The translations under genes and the position numbers were made by a program. 64,000 nucleotides of DNA from assembly GCF_029675105.1 (NCBI RefSeq), contig NZ_JAQQFV010000005.1, positions 310,001-374,000 of the forward strand. The letters are read 5' to 3'. The stretch is from Nocardia anocheti. GTDB taxonomy: Bacteria; Actinomycetota; Actinomycetes; Mycobacteriales; Mycobacteriaceae. Each line of letters opens with the position of its first letter. Within the stretch, counting starts at the first letter, position 1. Positions 42,523 through 51,749 of this stretch are shown here, in pieces. The notes under the pieces were generated by a model. That model saw only the letters and a program-made list of their open reading frames with translations, made no database searches and was not told the origin of the DNA.

Positions 42523-44474
42523 GCACCGCGTCGGAACCGGTCCTCGACATCGAGGAACTGTCGGTGACCTTCGGCCCGCGCACCGTGGTCGACCGGGTGA
42601 GCCTGCGGGTGCACCGGGGCGAGGTGGTCGCGCTGGTCGGTGAGTCCGGGTCGGGCAAGTCGCTCACCGCGCGCTCGGTGCTGGGCCTGCTGCCCGACAC
42701 CGCCTACGCGACGGGCTCGGTGCGGCTGGCGGGCACCGAGGTCGTCGGCGCCACCGAGACCGCGCTGCGCGCGCTGCGCGGCACCGAGGCGGCCATGGTG
42801 TTCCAGGAACCGCAGACCGCGCTGAACCCGGTGCAGAAGATCGGTACCCAGCTCACGCAGGCCCTGCGCGCGCACGGGGTCACTGACAAGGCCGCCGCCA
42901 GGGCGCGCGCGATCGACCTGCTCGCCGTCGTCGACCTGCCCGAACCCGAACAGCGCCTCGACTGGTACCCGCACCAGCTCTCCGGCGGACAGAAGCAGCG
43001 GGTGGTCATCGCGCTGGCCCTGTCCGGTGACCCGGCCCTGCTCATCGCCGACGAACCGACCACCGCCCTGGATGTGACCGTCCAGACTGAGATCCTCGAC
43101 CTGCTGCGCACCCTGCAACGCGAGCGCGGCACGGCCACGCTGTTCATCACCCACAATCTCGGCGTGGTCGCGGAGATCGCGGACCGGGTGGTGGTGATGA
43201 ACGCGGGGCGCGTGGTCGAGGAACAGTCGGTGTTCGGGCTGTTCGCCGAGCCGGGGGAGGAGTACACGCGCACTCTGCTCGCCGCGGTGCCCCGGCTGCC
43301 CGCGGTCTCGGTGCGGGGTGGGGTTCGCGCGGCCGATACCGGGACCGCGCAACGGGTCGTCGTCGAGAAGGACGGTGGGGCGGACGCGTCCGCGGAGTCG
43401 GACGACGCCGAGGACACCGGCGCGAGTGGCGCTCCAGCGGATACGGTGGCGGCTGACGAGCGGGAGGCAGGAGGTACCGCCGACGCGGCGAGCGCTGATG
43501 GTGTGGCGCAGCAGGATTCGGCGGCCGACGGTTCGTCGGATGACCCGGTGCCCGGGGTGCGTGGCCTGCTGCGGCGGGTGGTGCTGCGGGGCCCCGCGGT
43601 GGTCGCGGAGAAGGGCGGCGGCACCGGCGAAACCGAGTACGCGGACGTTCTGCGGATCGACGAATTGTCGGTCGTGTACCCCGGCAGTCACGGTGGTGCG
43701 GAATTCCCGGCGCTGCAGAACATCTCGCTCGAGCTCGGGCCGCGCGAAGTGCTCGGGCTGGTGGGTGAGTCCGGCTCCGGCAAGTCCACGCTCGGTCGCA
43801 CGGCGCTGGGGCTGGTGCCCGCGACCTCGGGAACGGTGACCCTGCAAGGTGTTTCGCTGGCCGGGTTGTCCCCGCGGGAGCTGCGGGGGTTGCGCAAGCA
43901 TGTCGCACTGGTGCATCAGGATGTGAGCGCCTCGCTCGATCCGCGACGCAGTGTCGAGGACGCGATCGGGGAGCCGCTGCGGGTGCACCGGGTGGCCTCG
44001 GGCGCGCTGCTGCGGTCGCGCGTCGGAGATCTGCTCGAATCCGTCCGGCTGCCACGGGATTACGCGCAGCGGCGACCGGGAGAGCTGTCCGGTGGGCAGC
44101 GTCAGCGGGTGGCGCTCGCGCGGGCGTTGGCCCTGGCGCCCCGGCTGCTGGTGGCCGACGAGCCGACCAGCGCGCTCGATGTCTCCGTGCAGGCCCAGGT
44201 GCTCGACCTGTTCGCCGACCTACGCGCCGAATACGGCTTCGCGAGCCTGTTCATCAGCCACGATCTGGCGGTTGTGCATCAGGTCGCCGACCGGGTTGTG
44301 GTGCTGCGGCAGGGCCGGATCGTCGAAACCGGCGAGGTGCGCGCCGTGTTCGCCGCACCGGCTCAGGAGTACACCCGCCGCCTGCTCGACGCGGTGCCGG
44401 TCCCCGATCCGGCGACGGCTCGGCGGGGGCGGGACGAATCCGAGGCGACCGCGCTGACGCGGGTCGGGGCCTGA
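42519..44474 (+). CDS. ABC transporter ATPase, two nucleotide-binding domains fused
   Basis: 651 aa. Domain 1 has Walker A GESGSGKS at 41-48, signature LSGGQKQR and Walker B LLIADEP. Domain 2 has GESGSGKST, LSGGQRQR and LLVADEP. Together they replace separate DppD and DppF. The about 100-residue linker (roughly 265-370) is Ala/Asp/Glu-rich, low complexity, and probably disordered. Last gene of the operon, followed by a strong terminator. Confidence 0.94.
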   Translation: MSTASEPVLDIEELSVTFGPRTVVDRVSLRVHRGEVVALVGESGSGKSLTARSVLGLLPDTAYATGSVRLAGTEVVGATETALRALRGTEAAMVFQEPQTALNPVQKIGTQLTQALRAHGVTDKAAARARAIDLLAVVDLPEPEQRLDWYPHQLSGGQKQRVVIALALSGDPALLIADEPTTALDVTVQTEILDLLRTLQRERGTATLFITHNLGVVAEIADRVVVMNAGRVVEEQSVFGLFAEPGEEYTRTLLAAVPRLPAVSVRGGVRAADTGTAQRVVVEKDGGADASAESDDAEDTGASGAPADTVAADEREAGGTADAASADGVAQQDSAADGSSDDPVPGVRGLLRRVVLRGPAVVAEKGGGTGETEYADVLRIDELSVVYPGSHGGAEFPALQNISLELGPREVLGLVGESGSGKSTLGRTALGLVPATSGTVTLQGVSLAGLSPRELRGLRKHVALVHQDVSASLDPRRSVEDAIGEPLRVHRVASGALLRSRVGDLLESVRLPRDYAQRRPGELSGGQRQRVALARALALAPRLLVADEPTSALDVSVQAQVLDLFADLRAEYGFASLFISHDLAVVHQVADRVVVLRQGRIVETGEVRAVFAAPAQEYTRRLLDAVPVPDPATARRGRDESEATALTRVGA

Positions 44475-44478
44475 CGTG

Positions 44479-44512
44479 GACGAGCCGCCGGAAACAGTTC
44501 CGGCGGCTCGTC
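44479..44512 (+). terminator. Terminator of ABC transporter operon
   Basis: A perfect 15-bp stem (GACGAGCCGCCGGAA with its complement) and a 4-nt loop, 4 nt after the ATPase stop. It may also serve the convergent small gene at 44525-44698. Confidence 0.85.
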
Positions 44513-44524
44513 GACACACGGATA

Positions 44525-44698
44525 TCAGAGATGGCCGGGGCGGCGCGGTTCACGCCGGTCGTCCTGGCCGCGCCGGTCGTCCTGACCGGCTCGCGTGCCG
44601 CCCTGCATGTTCTCGCCCTGCTCCTGCCGCTGTTGCTGCTGCTGGCGCGGCATCTGCTTGGGCATCTTCTTAGGCGTCTTCTTCGACTTGTCAGCCAT
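44525..44698 (-). CDS. Small basic Gln/Arg-rich protein
   Basis: 57 aa, MADKSKKTPKKMPKQMPRQQ..., with a run of Gln and a tail of DDRR repeats. Highly charged and disordered, pI likely basic. AAAGGA lies 11 nt before the ATG. Similar short Lys/Arg-rich proteins occur in mycolata with no known role. The convergent terminator follows. No function assigned. Confidence 0.55.
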   Translation of the reverse strand: MADKSKKTPKKMPKQMPRQQQQQRQEQGENMQGGTRAGQDDRRGQDDRREPRRPGHL

Positions 44699-44893
44699 TC
44701 TCCACACGGTCCTTTCCGAGGGATGAGTAATTCGCCTAATGCACGTCCGACGCGGTCCGTCTTCATGGTGCAGGGCGGGCTACGCCTGACTGGATCCACG
44801 ATAGGCATCGATACGGTGCAGGGGAACAGTTGGCGGCAAAATAGGGTCCCTACCTGCGCGAAAGCGGCGTGTCCAGGCGTGCGGAGGGCTCGC

Positions 44894-46639
44894 TCAGCAG
44901 GGGAGCGGGAGGAATTCGACGCGGTCGCCGTCGGCGGCGTGCGCACCGACGATCACCAGGCCGTCGTAGTCGATCAACCCGGCCAGATGCGCGGTGCGGA
45001 CCTTCGCCTCGCCGAGCCAACCACCCTCGGCGCCATAGCGAGCCGGGGTGATCCGCTGGACCGGGCCCGCGATGGCCGCGGCATTGTGCAGCGGGCCGAG
45101 GATCGCGCGCGGCGCGGGCGCTCCGGTGCGTCCGGCCACGATCGCGGGTGTCAGGGCGAGCAGTACGGCGACGGCGGCGAACGGGTTACCGGGCAGGCCG
45201 AGAACCGTTGGACCCGAAGGGAGTTCGGTGACGATCGTCGAACCACCCGGGCGCAGTGCGAGTCTGGGCACCAGGACGCGCGCGTCGGCGCGGGCCAGGG
45301 CGGTGCGCAGCTGGTCGGCGGCACCGCCACCGGTCGCGCCGACCACCACGATCAGATCTAAACCCTCGGTGGCGGTGAGCATCTCGTCGAAGCCGTGTTC
45401 GGTGTCGCGCAGGTGTACACGGTCGACCACCCGCACGCCGAGTCCGGCCAGCAGGTCGGGGAGTATCGGGCCGATCGAGTCGCGGGTTTGTCCGGCTTGC
45501 AGGGGGCCGGTGGCGCGGATCTCGTCACCGGTCATCACGACGCGGGCGCGCACCGGGCCGCGCACCTCGGCGGTGGTGACCTCCACCGAGGCCGCCGCCG
45601 AGCGCAGCGCCGCGCTCACCCGGGTGCCCGCGGTGGCGACCACGTCGCCCGGGTGCTGGTCTTCGCCGCGTGCGCGGATGTCACCGCGGACGGGGGTGTC
45701 GGGTCGGCGGGCGAGATGCTCGCCGGTGAGCATGGCGAACTCGTCGCGCAGCACCGAGGTGGTGCCCTCGGGCACGTGCGCGCCGGTGGCGATGCGGACC
45801 GCCTCGCCCGGACGCAGTCCGGTCGGTCGGGCCCCACCGGCGAAGCCGATGTCGCGGCGCAGGACCCAGGGGCCGTCTCCGGCGACGGCGTAGCCGTCCA
45901 TCGCCGACACGTCGAAGCGGGGCAGCGCGTCCGCGGCGATCAGCGGGGCGGCCAGCGCGGCGCCGGTGACCTCGCCGAGCGCGGCCTCGTAGGCGATCAG
46001 CGGGGTCGACTCGGTCGCGAGCACGGCCCTGGCCTCGGTGAGATCGAGACGGGTGGTGGCGCGTTCGGCGGCCAGGCGGGCGCGGGCGCGGCGGACCTCG
46101 TCCTCGGTGTCGCAGTCGCCGGTGTCGGGGAGCTCGACCAGCAGGGAGTCGGCGGGGACGATGGCCTTCATGGGCTGATTCACCGGCGAATCCAGCGCGG
46201 CCAGGGCGGCGGCGAGCGCGGTGCGCCGCCACACGCCGACCAGGTATTGCGGGCGACCGGCGGCGTCGATGGCGAAGACGGCCTCCGCGTCGGATCCGGC
46301 GGCGTGGCGCAGCAATTCGTCGATGGCGTCGGCGGTGAGGAACGGCATGTCGGCGGCGAGGACCACGACCCACGGCGCGCCCTCGCGAGGCAGTGCGGCC
46401 AGGCCGCTGGCGATCGCCGCCACCGGCCCCGATCCCGGCGGCGCCTCGCGCACCTGGCCGATGGTGCTGGCCAACTCGGGGCGATGCGGCCCGACCACGA
46501 CGACCGCCCCGCACTTGCCCACCGCCTCCAAGGCCACCGTGAGCATGGAGCGTCCACCGACCACGATCGCGGGTTTGTCCACCCCGCCCATCCGGCTGGC
46601 CCGCCCACCGGCGAGCACGATCGCCTCGGCGGCGGTCAT
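44894..46639 (-). CDS. mobA-moeA: MobA-MoeA fusion, molybdenum cofactor synthesis
   Basis: 581 aa. About 1-190 are MobA (molybdenum cofactor guanylyltransferase): the nucleotide motif LAGGRASRMGGVDKP and PLxxADMPFL-like VVLAADMPFL. About 200-581 are MoeA (molybdenum insertase): FDVSAMDGYA, VMTGDEI and VLGLPGNPFAAV. The chain would insert Mo into molybdopterin and attach GMP, giving the bis-MGD type cofactor that NarG in this window needs. The MobA half lacks nothing obvious. The 195-bp region downstream holds only the small basic gene's promoter. Confidence 0.93.
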   Translation of the reverse strand: MTAAEAIVLAGGRASRMGGVDKPAIVVGGRSMLTVALEAVGKCGAVVVVGPHRPELASTIGQVREAPPGSGPVAAIASGLAALPREGAPWVVVLAADMPFLTADAIDELLRHAAGSDAEAVFAIDAAGRPQYLVGVWRRTALAAALAALDSPVNQPMKAIVPADSLLVELPDTGDCDTEDEVRRARARLAAERATTRLDLTEARAVLATESTPLIAYEAALGEVTGAALAAPLIAADALPRFDVSAMDGYAVAGDGPWVLRRDIGFAGGARPTGLRPGEAVRIATGAHVPEGTTSVLRDEFAMLTGEHLARRPDTPVRGDIRARGEDQHPGDVVATAGTRVSAALRSAAASVEVTTAEVRGPVRARVVMTGDEIRATGPLQAGQTRDSIGPILPDLLAGLGVRVVDRVHLRDTEHGFDEMLTATEGLDLIVVVGATGGGAADQLRTALARADARVLVPRLALRPGGSTIVTELPSGPTVLGLPGNPFAAVAVLLALTPAIVAGRTGAPAPRAILGPLHNAAAIAGPVQRITPARYGAEGGWLGEAKVRTAHLAGLIDYDGLVIVGAHAADGDRVEFLPLPC

Positions 46640-46767
46640 CGGCGGAATCGGAATCGCGGGATCAGCACGTCTTCGATGCTAATCCTGTGCGGCCGAGAAG
46701 CCCCGCCGCACACCCTGGCCCGCGTGCCGGTCCGGGCCGTGCCGAGGACCGGCGTCGGGTTCGGGTC

Positions 46768-47058
46768 TCACAGCCGGGCGGTGCGCAGGTCGACGCGGCC
46801 GTCGGTGATGGGGACGCCCTCCTCGGCGAGGAGGCGGAGTTGGCGGGTGGCCAGGTGGGCGGCGGGGCGGCCGGAGGCGCCGAGGACGCGGTGCCAGGGG
46901 AGGTCGGCGGAGTCGGTGCGCATGATCCAGCCGACCGTCCGCGCCGAGGACAGGCCAGCGGCGGCGGCGATGTCGCCGTAGGTGGCGACCCGGCCGGGCG
47001 GGATCGCCGCGACGAGCGCGCGGACCCGTTCGACCTGCTCCTCGGTGGTGGCGGCCAT
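46768..47058 (-). CDS. Alkyltransferase-like (ATL) DNA-damage protein
   Basis: 96 aa, the C-terminal DNA-binding domain of O6-alkylguanine-DNA alkyltransferases alone. The usual active-site PCHR is PWHRVLGASG here: Trp replaces the acceptor Cys. Such ATL proteins bind O6-alkylguanine without repairing it and hand it to nucleotide excision repair. The helix-turn-helix with arginine finger is in YGDIAAAAGLSSARTVGWIM. It starts 4 nt after the upstream hydrolase stop, so they share a transcript. Confidence 0.9.
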   Translation of the reverse strand: MAATTEEQVERVRALVAAIPPGRVATYGDIAAAAGLSSARTVGWIMRTDSADLPWHRVLGASGRPAAHLATRQLRLLAEEGVPITDGRVDLRTARL

Positions 47059-47062
47059 CGCC

Positions 47063-47854
47063 TCAGAGCACCGCGGTGATGAGCGCGGCCGTCTCGGCGG
47101 GGCGGGCCAGCGGGATCATGTGGTCGCAGTCCCACTCGTGGGCGGTGAGCCGGTCACCGAGCCGCGCGGCGAGGGCGGTGCGGAATTCGGCGCTCACATA
47201 CGGCGGGTTCACCTGGGTCGCCCGCACCAGCACGGTCGGTAGATCCTCAGGTGGGAGCACGGCCGGGCGGGCGAGCTGACCCCAGTACGAGGTGATCGCG
47301 GGCTGGAACATGCGCCAGCCGACCCGCCCGTGCGCGGTGGGCACCAGGTGCTCGTCGAGCTCGCGTTCCAGCACGGCCGGGTCCACCTCGTCGGGACGCC
47401 AGTCGCCGTTGCGCTTGTCGGCCCTGGCCTCGGCGACATCGGTGTAGTCGGGCGAGGCGAGATTGGCCGCGGCGATCTGCTCGATCAGCTTCGCGTCGAC
47501 GCCCTGCGCCGGATCCAGCAGCACCAGCGCGCGCACCAGCTCGGGGTGTCGACGGGCCAGCCGGATCGCCGAGGCGCCACCGAAGGAATGCCCGACCACC
47601 ACGACCGGACCGGTGGTCTCCGCGCGCAGCAGCTCGGCGAGATCGTCGACGATCGTCTCGAAATCCCACGGCGGCAGCGAGGTGGAGCGGCCGTGTCCGC
47701 GCAGGTCGGGGGCCAGCACACGGGCCTGCGGCAGGTGCTCGGTGGCGAGGGTTTCCCAGCGGTTGCCGTGGCCGGTCAGACCGTGCAGGGCGAGGACGAC
47801 GGGACCGTCGGCGGGGCCGAACCGGTGCACATGAAGCGGGGACACGACTGCCAT
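47063..47854 (-). CDS. Alpha/beta hydrolase
   Basis: 263 aa. HGLTGHGNRWE carries the oxyanion region, the nucleophile Ser is in VVVVGHSFGGASA and the catalytic His in CDHMIPLARP. LAPDLRGHGRSTSLPPWDFE is typical of the family. Substrate unknown. Co-transcribed with the ATL gene and divergent from adnA, 88 bp away. Confidence 0.85.
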   Translation of the reverse strand: MAVVSPLHVHRFGPADGPVVLALHGLTGHGNRWETLATEHLPQARVLAPDLRGHGRSTSLPPWDFETIVDDLAELLRAETTGPVVVVGHSFGGASAIRLARRHPELVRALVLLDPAQGVDAKLIEQIAAANLASPDYTDVAEARADKRNGDWRPDEVDPAVLERELDEHLVPTAHGRVGWRMFQPAITSYWGQLARPAVLPPEDLPTVLVRATQVNPPYVSAEFRTALAARLGDRLTAHEWDCDHMIPLARPAETAALITAVL

Positions 47855-47942
47855 TCTGGCCGCTCGCGAGCCGTGGCGCAGCACGTCCCCCGCGTGGGGT
47901 GGCGGTGGTGTGTCGGAGGGGTCTGTTGCAATAGCCGATGTG

Positions 47943-50900
47943 GTGCGATCGGATAGCTCGGTGCGACTTGTGCGCCGAACGACACGGGCGCCCCGGCCGC
48001 GGGCCTGGGGCGCCGCTGTGCGCGCGCTGTTCGACGAACAGGCCCAGCCAGCCCCGTCCCGACCGGGGTGGTCGCCGTGGCAGGTGCTCGGCGGGCCGGG
48101 CACCGGCAAGACCGCGCTGCTGGTCGACCTGGTCACCGCCCGGATCCGTGCGGGCGCCGACGCCGAATCGGTCCTGGTCCTCACCCACACCAAACACGCC
48201 GCCGCGGCCCTGCGTGACGCGATCACCACCCAGCTCGGCCCGCACGCGGGCGGGGTTCCCGGCGCCAGCCGCGAACCGATGGTGCGCACCCTGCACTCCT
48301 ACGCCTTCTCGGTGCTGCGCCGCCACGCCGACCTGCACGGCAACCCGCCGCCGCGTCTGCTCACCGGCGCCGAACAGGACGCCGTGCTGCGCGAGATGCT
48401 GCGCGGGGACCTCGACGACATCGAGCGCGGCGCCACCGGCCTGTGGCCGCCGCGCCTGCACCCCGCGCTCGCCCTCGGCGGTTTCGCCGAGCAACTGCGC
48501 GACCTCATGCTGCGGGCCACCGAACGCGGCCTCGGTCCCGAGGACCTGATGGCGCTGGGCCGCGAACACGACAACGACGCCTGGATCGCCGCTGGCCGGT
48601 TCTTCGAGCGCTACGAACAGGCGTCCATGCTGCGCTGGTCGGTCGGCGTCACCGCGCCGGAGGCCACCGCCCCGGCCCTCGACGCCGCCGAGTTGGTCGG
48701 CGCGGCCCTCGACGCGCTCGCCGGTGACCGCAATCTGCTCGCCGCCGAACGCGACCGCATCCGCTACCTGCTCGTCGACGACGCCCAGCACCTGGACCCG
48801 CAGGCGGCGCTGCTGGTGCGCGCGATCGGCAGCGGCCCGGCGAGCACTGTCGTCACCGGCGATCCCGACCAGAGTGTGTTCACCTTCCGCGGCGCCGACC
48901 CGGCCTTCCTCACCGACCTCGAGACGGCCCCGCGCCGCCGGATCGTCCTGCGCCACAACTACCGCAGCGGCGATCCGATCCGTCTCACCACCGCCAGGAT
49001 CGCCGCGCGGCTGCCGGGCAGTGCGCGTCATCGGGTGCTGCCGGGTCAGCGGGTCGAGGCGCCCGATGATGGTGTCGGCGAGGAGGATTCGTCCTCCTCC
49101 GACACCGGCCTGTTCGACGAGGGCGATCTGCGCGCGCGGGACACGGCGTCGGCTGAGGACGACGTGCGTGGGCCAGGGAGCGGTGCGCTCGAGCCGTCCA
49201 CGGTGCCAGGAGTCGACGGGGGTGTGTCGTCCACGGCAGGGGACGTGCGGTTCGCGCAGACCCACGAGATCGAGGCGAGTGTGCGGGTGCGGGTGTTGGC
49301 GACCGCCGCCAAGGAGGCGGCGCTGATCGCCGATCATCTGCGGCGCGCGCACCTGACCGACGGTGTGCCGTGGTCGGAGATGGCGGTGATCGTGCGCTCG
49401 GTGCCGCTGTCGCTGGCGCCGCTGCGCCGGGCGCTGCTGGCGGCCGGGGTGCCGGTGCGCAGGCCCGCCGTGGCCGAACCGCTGGCCCGGCGGCGGGGCG
49501 CGGCGTGGATGGTGCTGGCGCTGCGGGTGCTGCTGGCCGGTGACCCGTCGCGGCCCGGCTCGCGGCGTGCGATCGACGCGGTGTTCTCGCCCGAGGACGC
49601 GATGGACCTGCTGTCGGGCCCGCTCGGTGGCGCCGACCAGATCGCGCTGCGCCGGTTGCGGCGCGGGGTGCGGCGCGGCGTGCTCGACCTCGAACGCGCC
49701 GGGCTCACCGATTCCCCCGCCGAGGACACCGAACAGTTCCTGCTGTGGGACGAAACCCCGCCGCCCCCACCGGAACTGCCCGATCCCGACCCGCTCGACG
49801 ACGAGTGGCTCCCGCCCGAACCCGATCCGGACGACCCGCTGCGTCCCGACCCCGAACCCGCCTGGGACACCGCCGAGGACCTCCCCGACGACATCGATCT
49901 CCTCGACGCCGAAACACCGCCCACCGCGACCCCTCTCGTCGCGGGCCCACCCCGGCCCGCGCCGGAACCGCCCGCCGTGCCGCTCATCGACCAGTCCTCG
50001 GCGGAGATCCTGCGCGACCTGATCGTCGGGATCGGCGAGCAACGCCTGCTCGACCGGCTCACCGAAGTCGAGGCCGCGCCCCTGCACCGGGTGCTGCGCG
50101 CGGTGCGCAAAGCGGAGGAGACCCGTTCCAGGGGACAGGGTCTCGAAGACGTGCTGTGGACCCTGTGGACCAGTTCGCGGCTGGAACGGCGCTGGTTCCG
50201 GCAGTCCCGGCGCGGTGGCGCGGCGGGTATGCAGGCCGACCGTGATCTCGACGCGTCCGTCGAGTTGTTCGACGCGGCGGCGGGGTACGTCGACCGGTTG
50301 CCGCGCGCCAGTATCGAGGGCTTCGTGGAATACCTGCTGCACCAGCAGATTCCGCAGCAGGGCCGACCGCTCACCGCCGAGGGCGAGGCGGTGTCCCTGC
50401 TCAGCGCGCACGCGGCGGCGGGCCGCGAGTGGGAGGTGGTGGCGGTGGCCGCCGTGCAGGAGGGCATCTGGCCCAACCCCCGCGCGCGCGGCACCCTGCT
50501 GCACACCGAGGACCTGGTGGACCTGGTGGCCGGGGTGGACCCGGGCGCCACCACCAGCCGCGCCGCGCCGATCCTCGCCGAGGAACGGCGCCTACTGCTG
50601 GTGGCGTGCAGTCGCGCGCGCCACTCGCTGCTGGTGACCGCCGTCGAGTCGGCGGCGGGCGACCAGGACCTGGTGCCCTCGCGGTTCCTCACCGAACTGC
50701 TCGGCGACGACGACACCGGCGAACCCGGCGCGCTGCCGGTCGCCGATCCCGGCCGCGCCCTGGTGATGCACGCCCTGGTCGCCGAATTGCGCGGCGTGGT
50801 CTGCGATCCCGGCGCCGACGCCGACCGCCGCGCCCGCGCCGCCCATCAACTGGCCCGGCTCGCCGACGCGGGCGTGCCCGGCACCGACCCCGACGACTGG

Positions 50901-51749
50901 TACGGCACCGCCGAACTCAGCTCCCGGCGCGAACTGTGGGACGACGACGATTCCCCCATCGGCCTCTCACCGTCCACGGTGGAACTGCTGCGCACGTGTC
51001 CGCTGCGCTGGGCGCTGGAACGTCACGGCGGCACCGACGGCGACAACCCGCACGCCCTCAAGGGCAATCTCGTGCACACCCTGGTGCAGGCGCTGGCCGG
51101 TGACGTGCCCGAGGCGCAGGTACGCGCCGCGCTGGACCAGGCGTGGAAGGCCGTGGACCCGGCCACCGGCTGGCACTCGCGCCAGGAACTGCGCCGCACC
51201 GAGGCCATGCTGGAGACCTTCCTCGCCTGGGTGCGCAACACCCGGGGCGAACTCACCCAGGCGGGCGTGGAGGTGCCGGTGGACTGCGTGCTGCCCGCCC
51301 GCGCCGAGGGCGAACGCGCGGTGCGCATCCGTGGGCGGATCGACCGACTGGAACGGGATGCGCAGGGGCGCTTCGTCATCGTCGACGTGAAGACCGGTAA
51401 GACGCCGGTCAGCGCCAAGGACGTCGCCGAGCACGCGCAGCTGGCCACCTATCAGGTCGCCGCCGCGACGGGCGCGCTCGAGGAGGACGAGGAGGCCGAC
51501 GCGGGCGAGCCCGGTGGCGCGCGCCTGGTGTATGTCGCCAAGCGGCACAACAAGACCGGCGCCACCGAACGCGAACAGACCGCCCTCGACGCCGAGGGAC
51601 TCGACAAGTGGCGCACCACGATTCACGACGCCGCGGCCGCCACGCGCGGGCCGGAGTATCTGGCGGTGCGCAACGACGGATGCAGGCACTGCCCGGTGAC
51701 GGGCAGCTGCCCGGTGCAGGACACCGGACGGCAGGTGACCGACGAGTGA
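47943..51749 (+). CDS. adnA: AdnA subunit of AdnAB helicase-nuclease
   Basis: About 1268 aa against about 1055 in M. tuberculosis Rv3202c. AdnAB is the end-resecting double-strand break motor-nuclease of mycobacteria. It has Walker A GGPGTGKT (about 50-57) and a divergent Walker B (Asp279-Asp280-Ala-Gln, 'DDAQ'). The C-terminal RecB-type nuclease has RGRIDRLER and IVDVKTGKTP. Four Cys (Cys1019, then Cys1247-x2-Cys1250-x5-Cys1256) look like the Fe-S staple of AddB-type nucleases. The excess length is two insertions: about 369-440 (Ser/Asp-rich) and about 604-666 (Pro/Asp-rich). Start uncertain: GTG at 47943 or 47940 preferred, GTG at 47910 possible. Overlaps adnB (GTGA). Confidence 0.92.
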   Translation: MRSDSSVRLVRRTTRAPRPRAWGAAVRALFDEQAQPAPSRPGWSPWQVLGGPGTGKTALLVDLVTARIRAGADAESVLVLTHTKHAAAALRDAITTQLGPHAGGVPGASREPMVRTLHSYAFSVLRRHADLHGNPPPRLLTGAEQDAVLREMLRGDLDDIERGATGLWPPRLHPALALGGFAEQLRDLMLRATERGLGPEDLMALGREHDNDAWIAAGRFFERYEQASMLRWSVGVTAPEATAPALDAAELVGAALDALAGDRNLLAAERDRIRYLLVDDAQHLDPQAALLVRAIGSGPASTVVTGDPDQSVFTFRGADPAFLTDLETAPRRRIVLRHNYRSGDPIRLTTARIAARLPGSARHRVLPGQRVEAPDDGVGEEDSSSSDTGLFDEGDLRARDTASAEDDVRGPGSGALEPSTVPGVDGGVSSTAGDVRFAQTHEIEASVRVRVLATAAKEAALIADHLRRAHLTDGVPWSEMAVIVRSVPLSLAPLRRALLAAGVPVRRPAVAEPLARRRGAAWMVLALRVLLAGDPSRPGSRRAIDAVFSPEDAMDLLSGPLGGADQIALRRLRRGVRRGVLDLERAGLTDSPAEDTEQFLLWDETPPPPPELPDPDPLDDEWLPPEPDPDDPLRPDPEPAWDTAEDLPDDIDLLDAETPPTATPLVAGPPRPAPEPPAVPLIDQSSAEILRDLIVGIGEQRLLDRLTEVEAAPLHRVLRAVRKAEETRSRGQGLEDVLWTLWTSSRLERRWFRQSRRGGAAGMQADRDLDASVELFDAAAGYVDRLPRASIEGFVEYLLHQQIPQQGRPLTAEGEAVSLLSAHAAAGREWEVVAVAAVQEGIWPNPRARGTLLHTEDLVDLVAGVDPGATTSRAAPILAEERRLLLVACSRARHSLLVTAVESAAGDQDLVPSRFLTELLGDDDTGEPGALPVADPGRALVMHALVAELRGVVCDPGADADRRARAAHQLARLADAGVPGTDPDDWYGTAELSSRRELWDDDDSPIGLSPSTVELLRTCPLRWALERHGGTDGDNPHALKGNLVHTLVQALAGDVPEAQVRAALDQAWKAVDPATGWHSRQELRRTEAMLETFLAWVRNTRGELTQAGVEVPVDCVLPARAEGERAVRIRGRIDRLERDAQGRFVIVDVKTGKTPVSAKDVAEHAQLATYQVAAATGALEEDEEADAGEPGGARLVYVAKRHNKTGATEREQTALDAEGLDKWRTTIHDAAAATRGPEYLAVRNDGCRHCPVTGSCPVQDTGRQVTDE

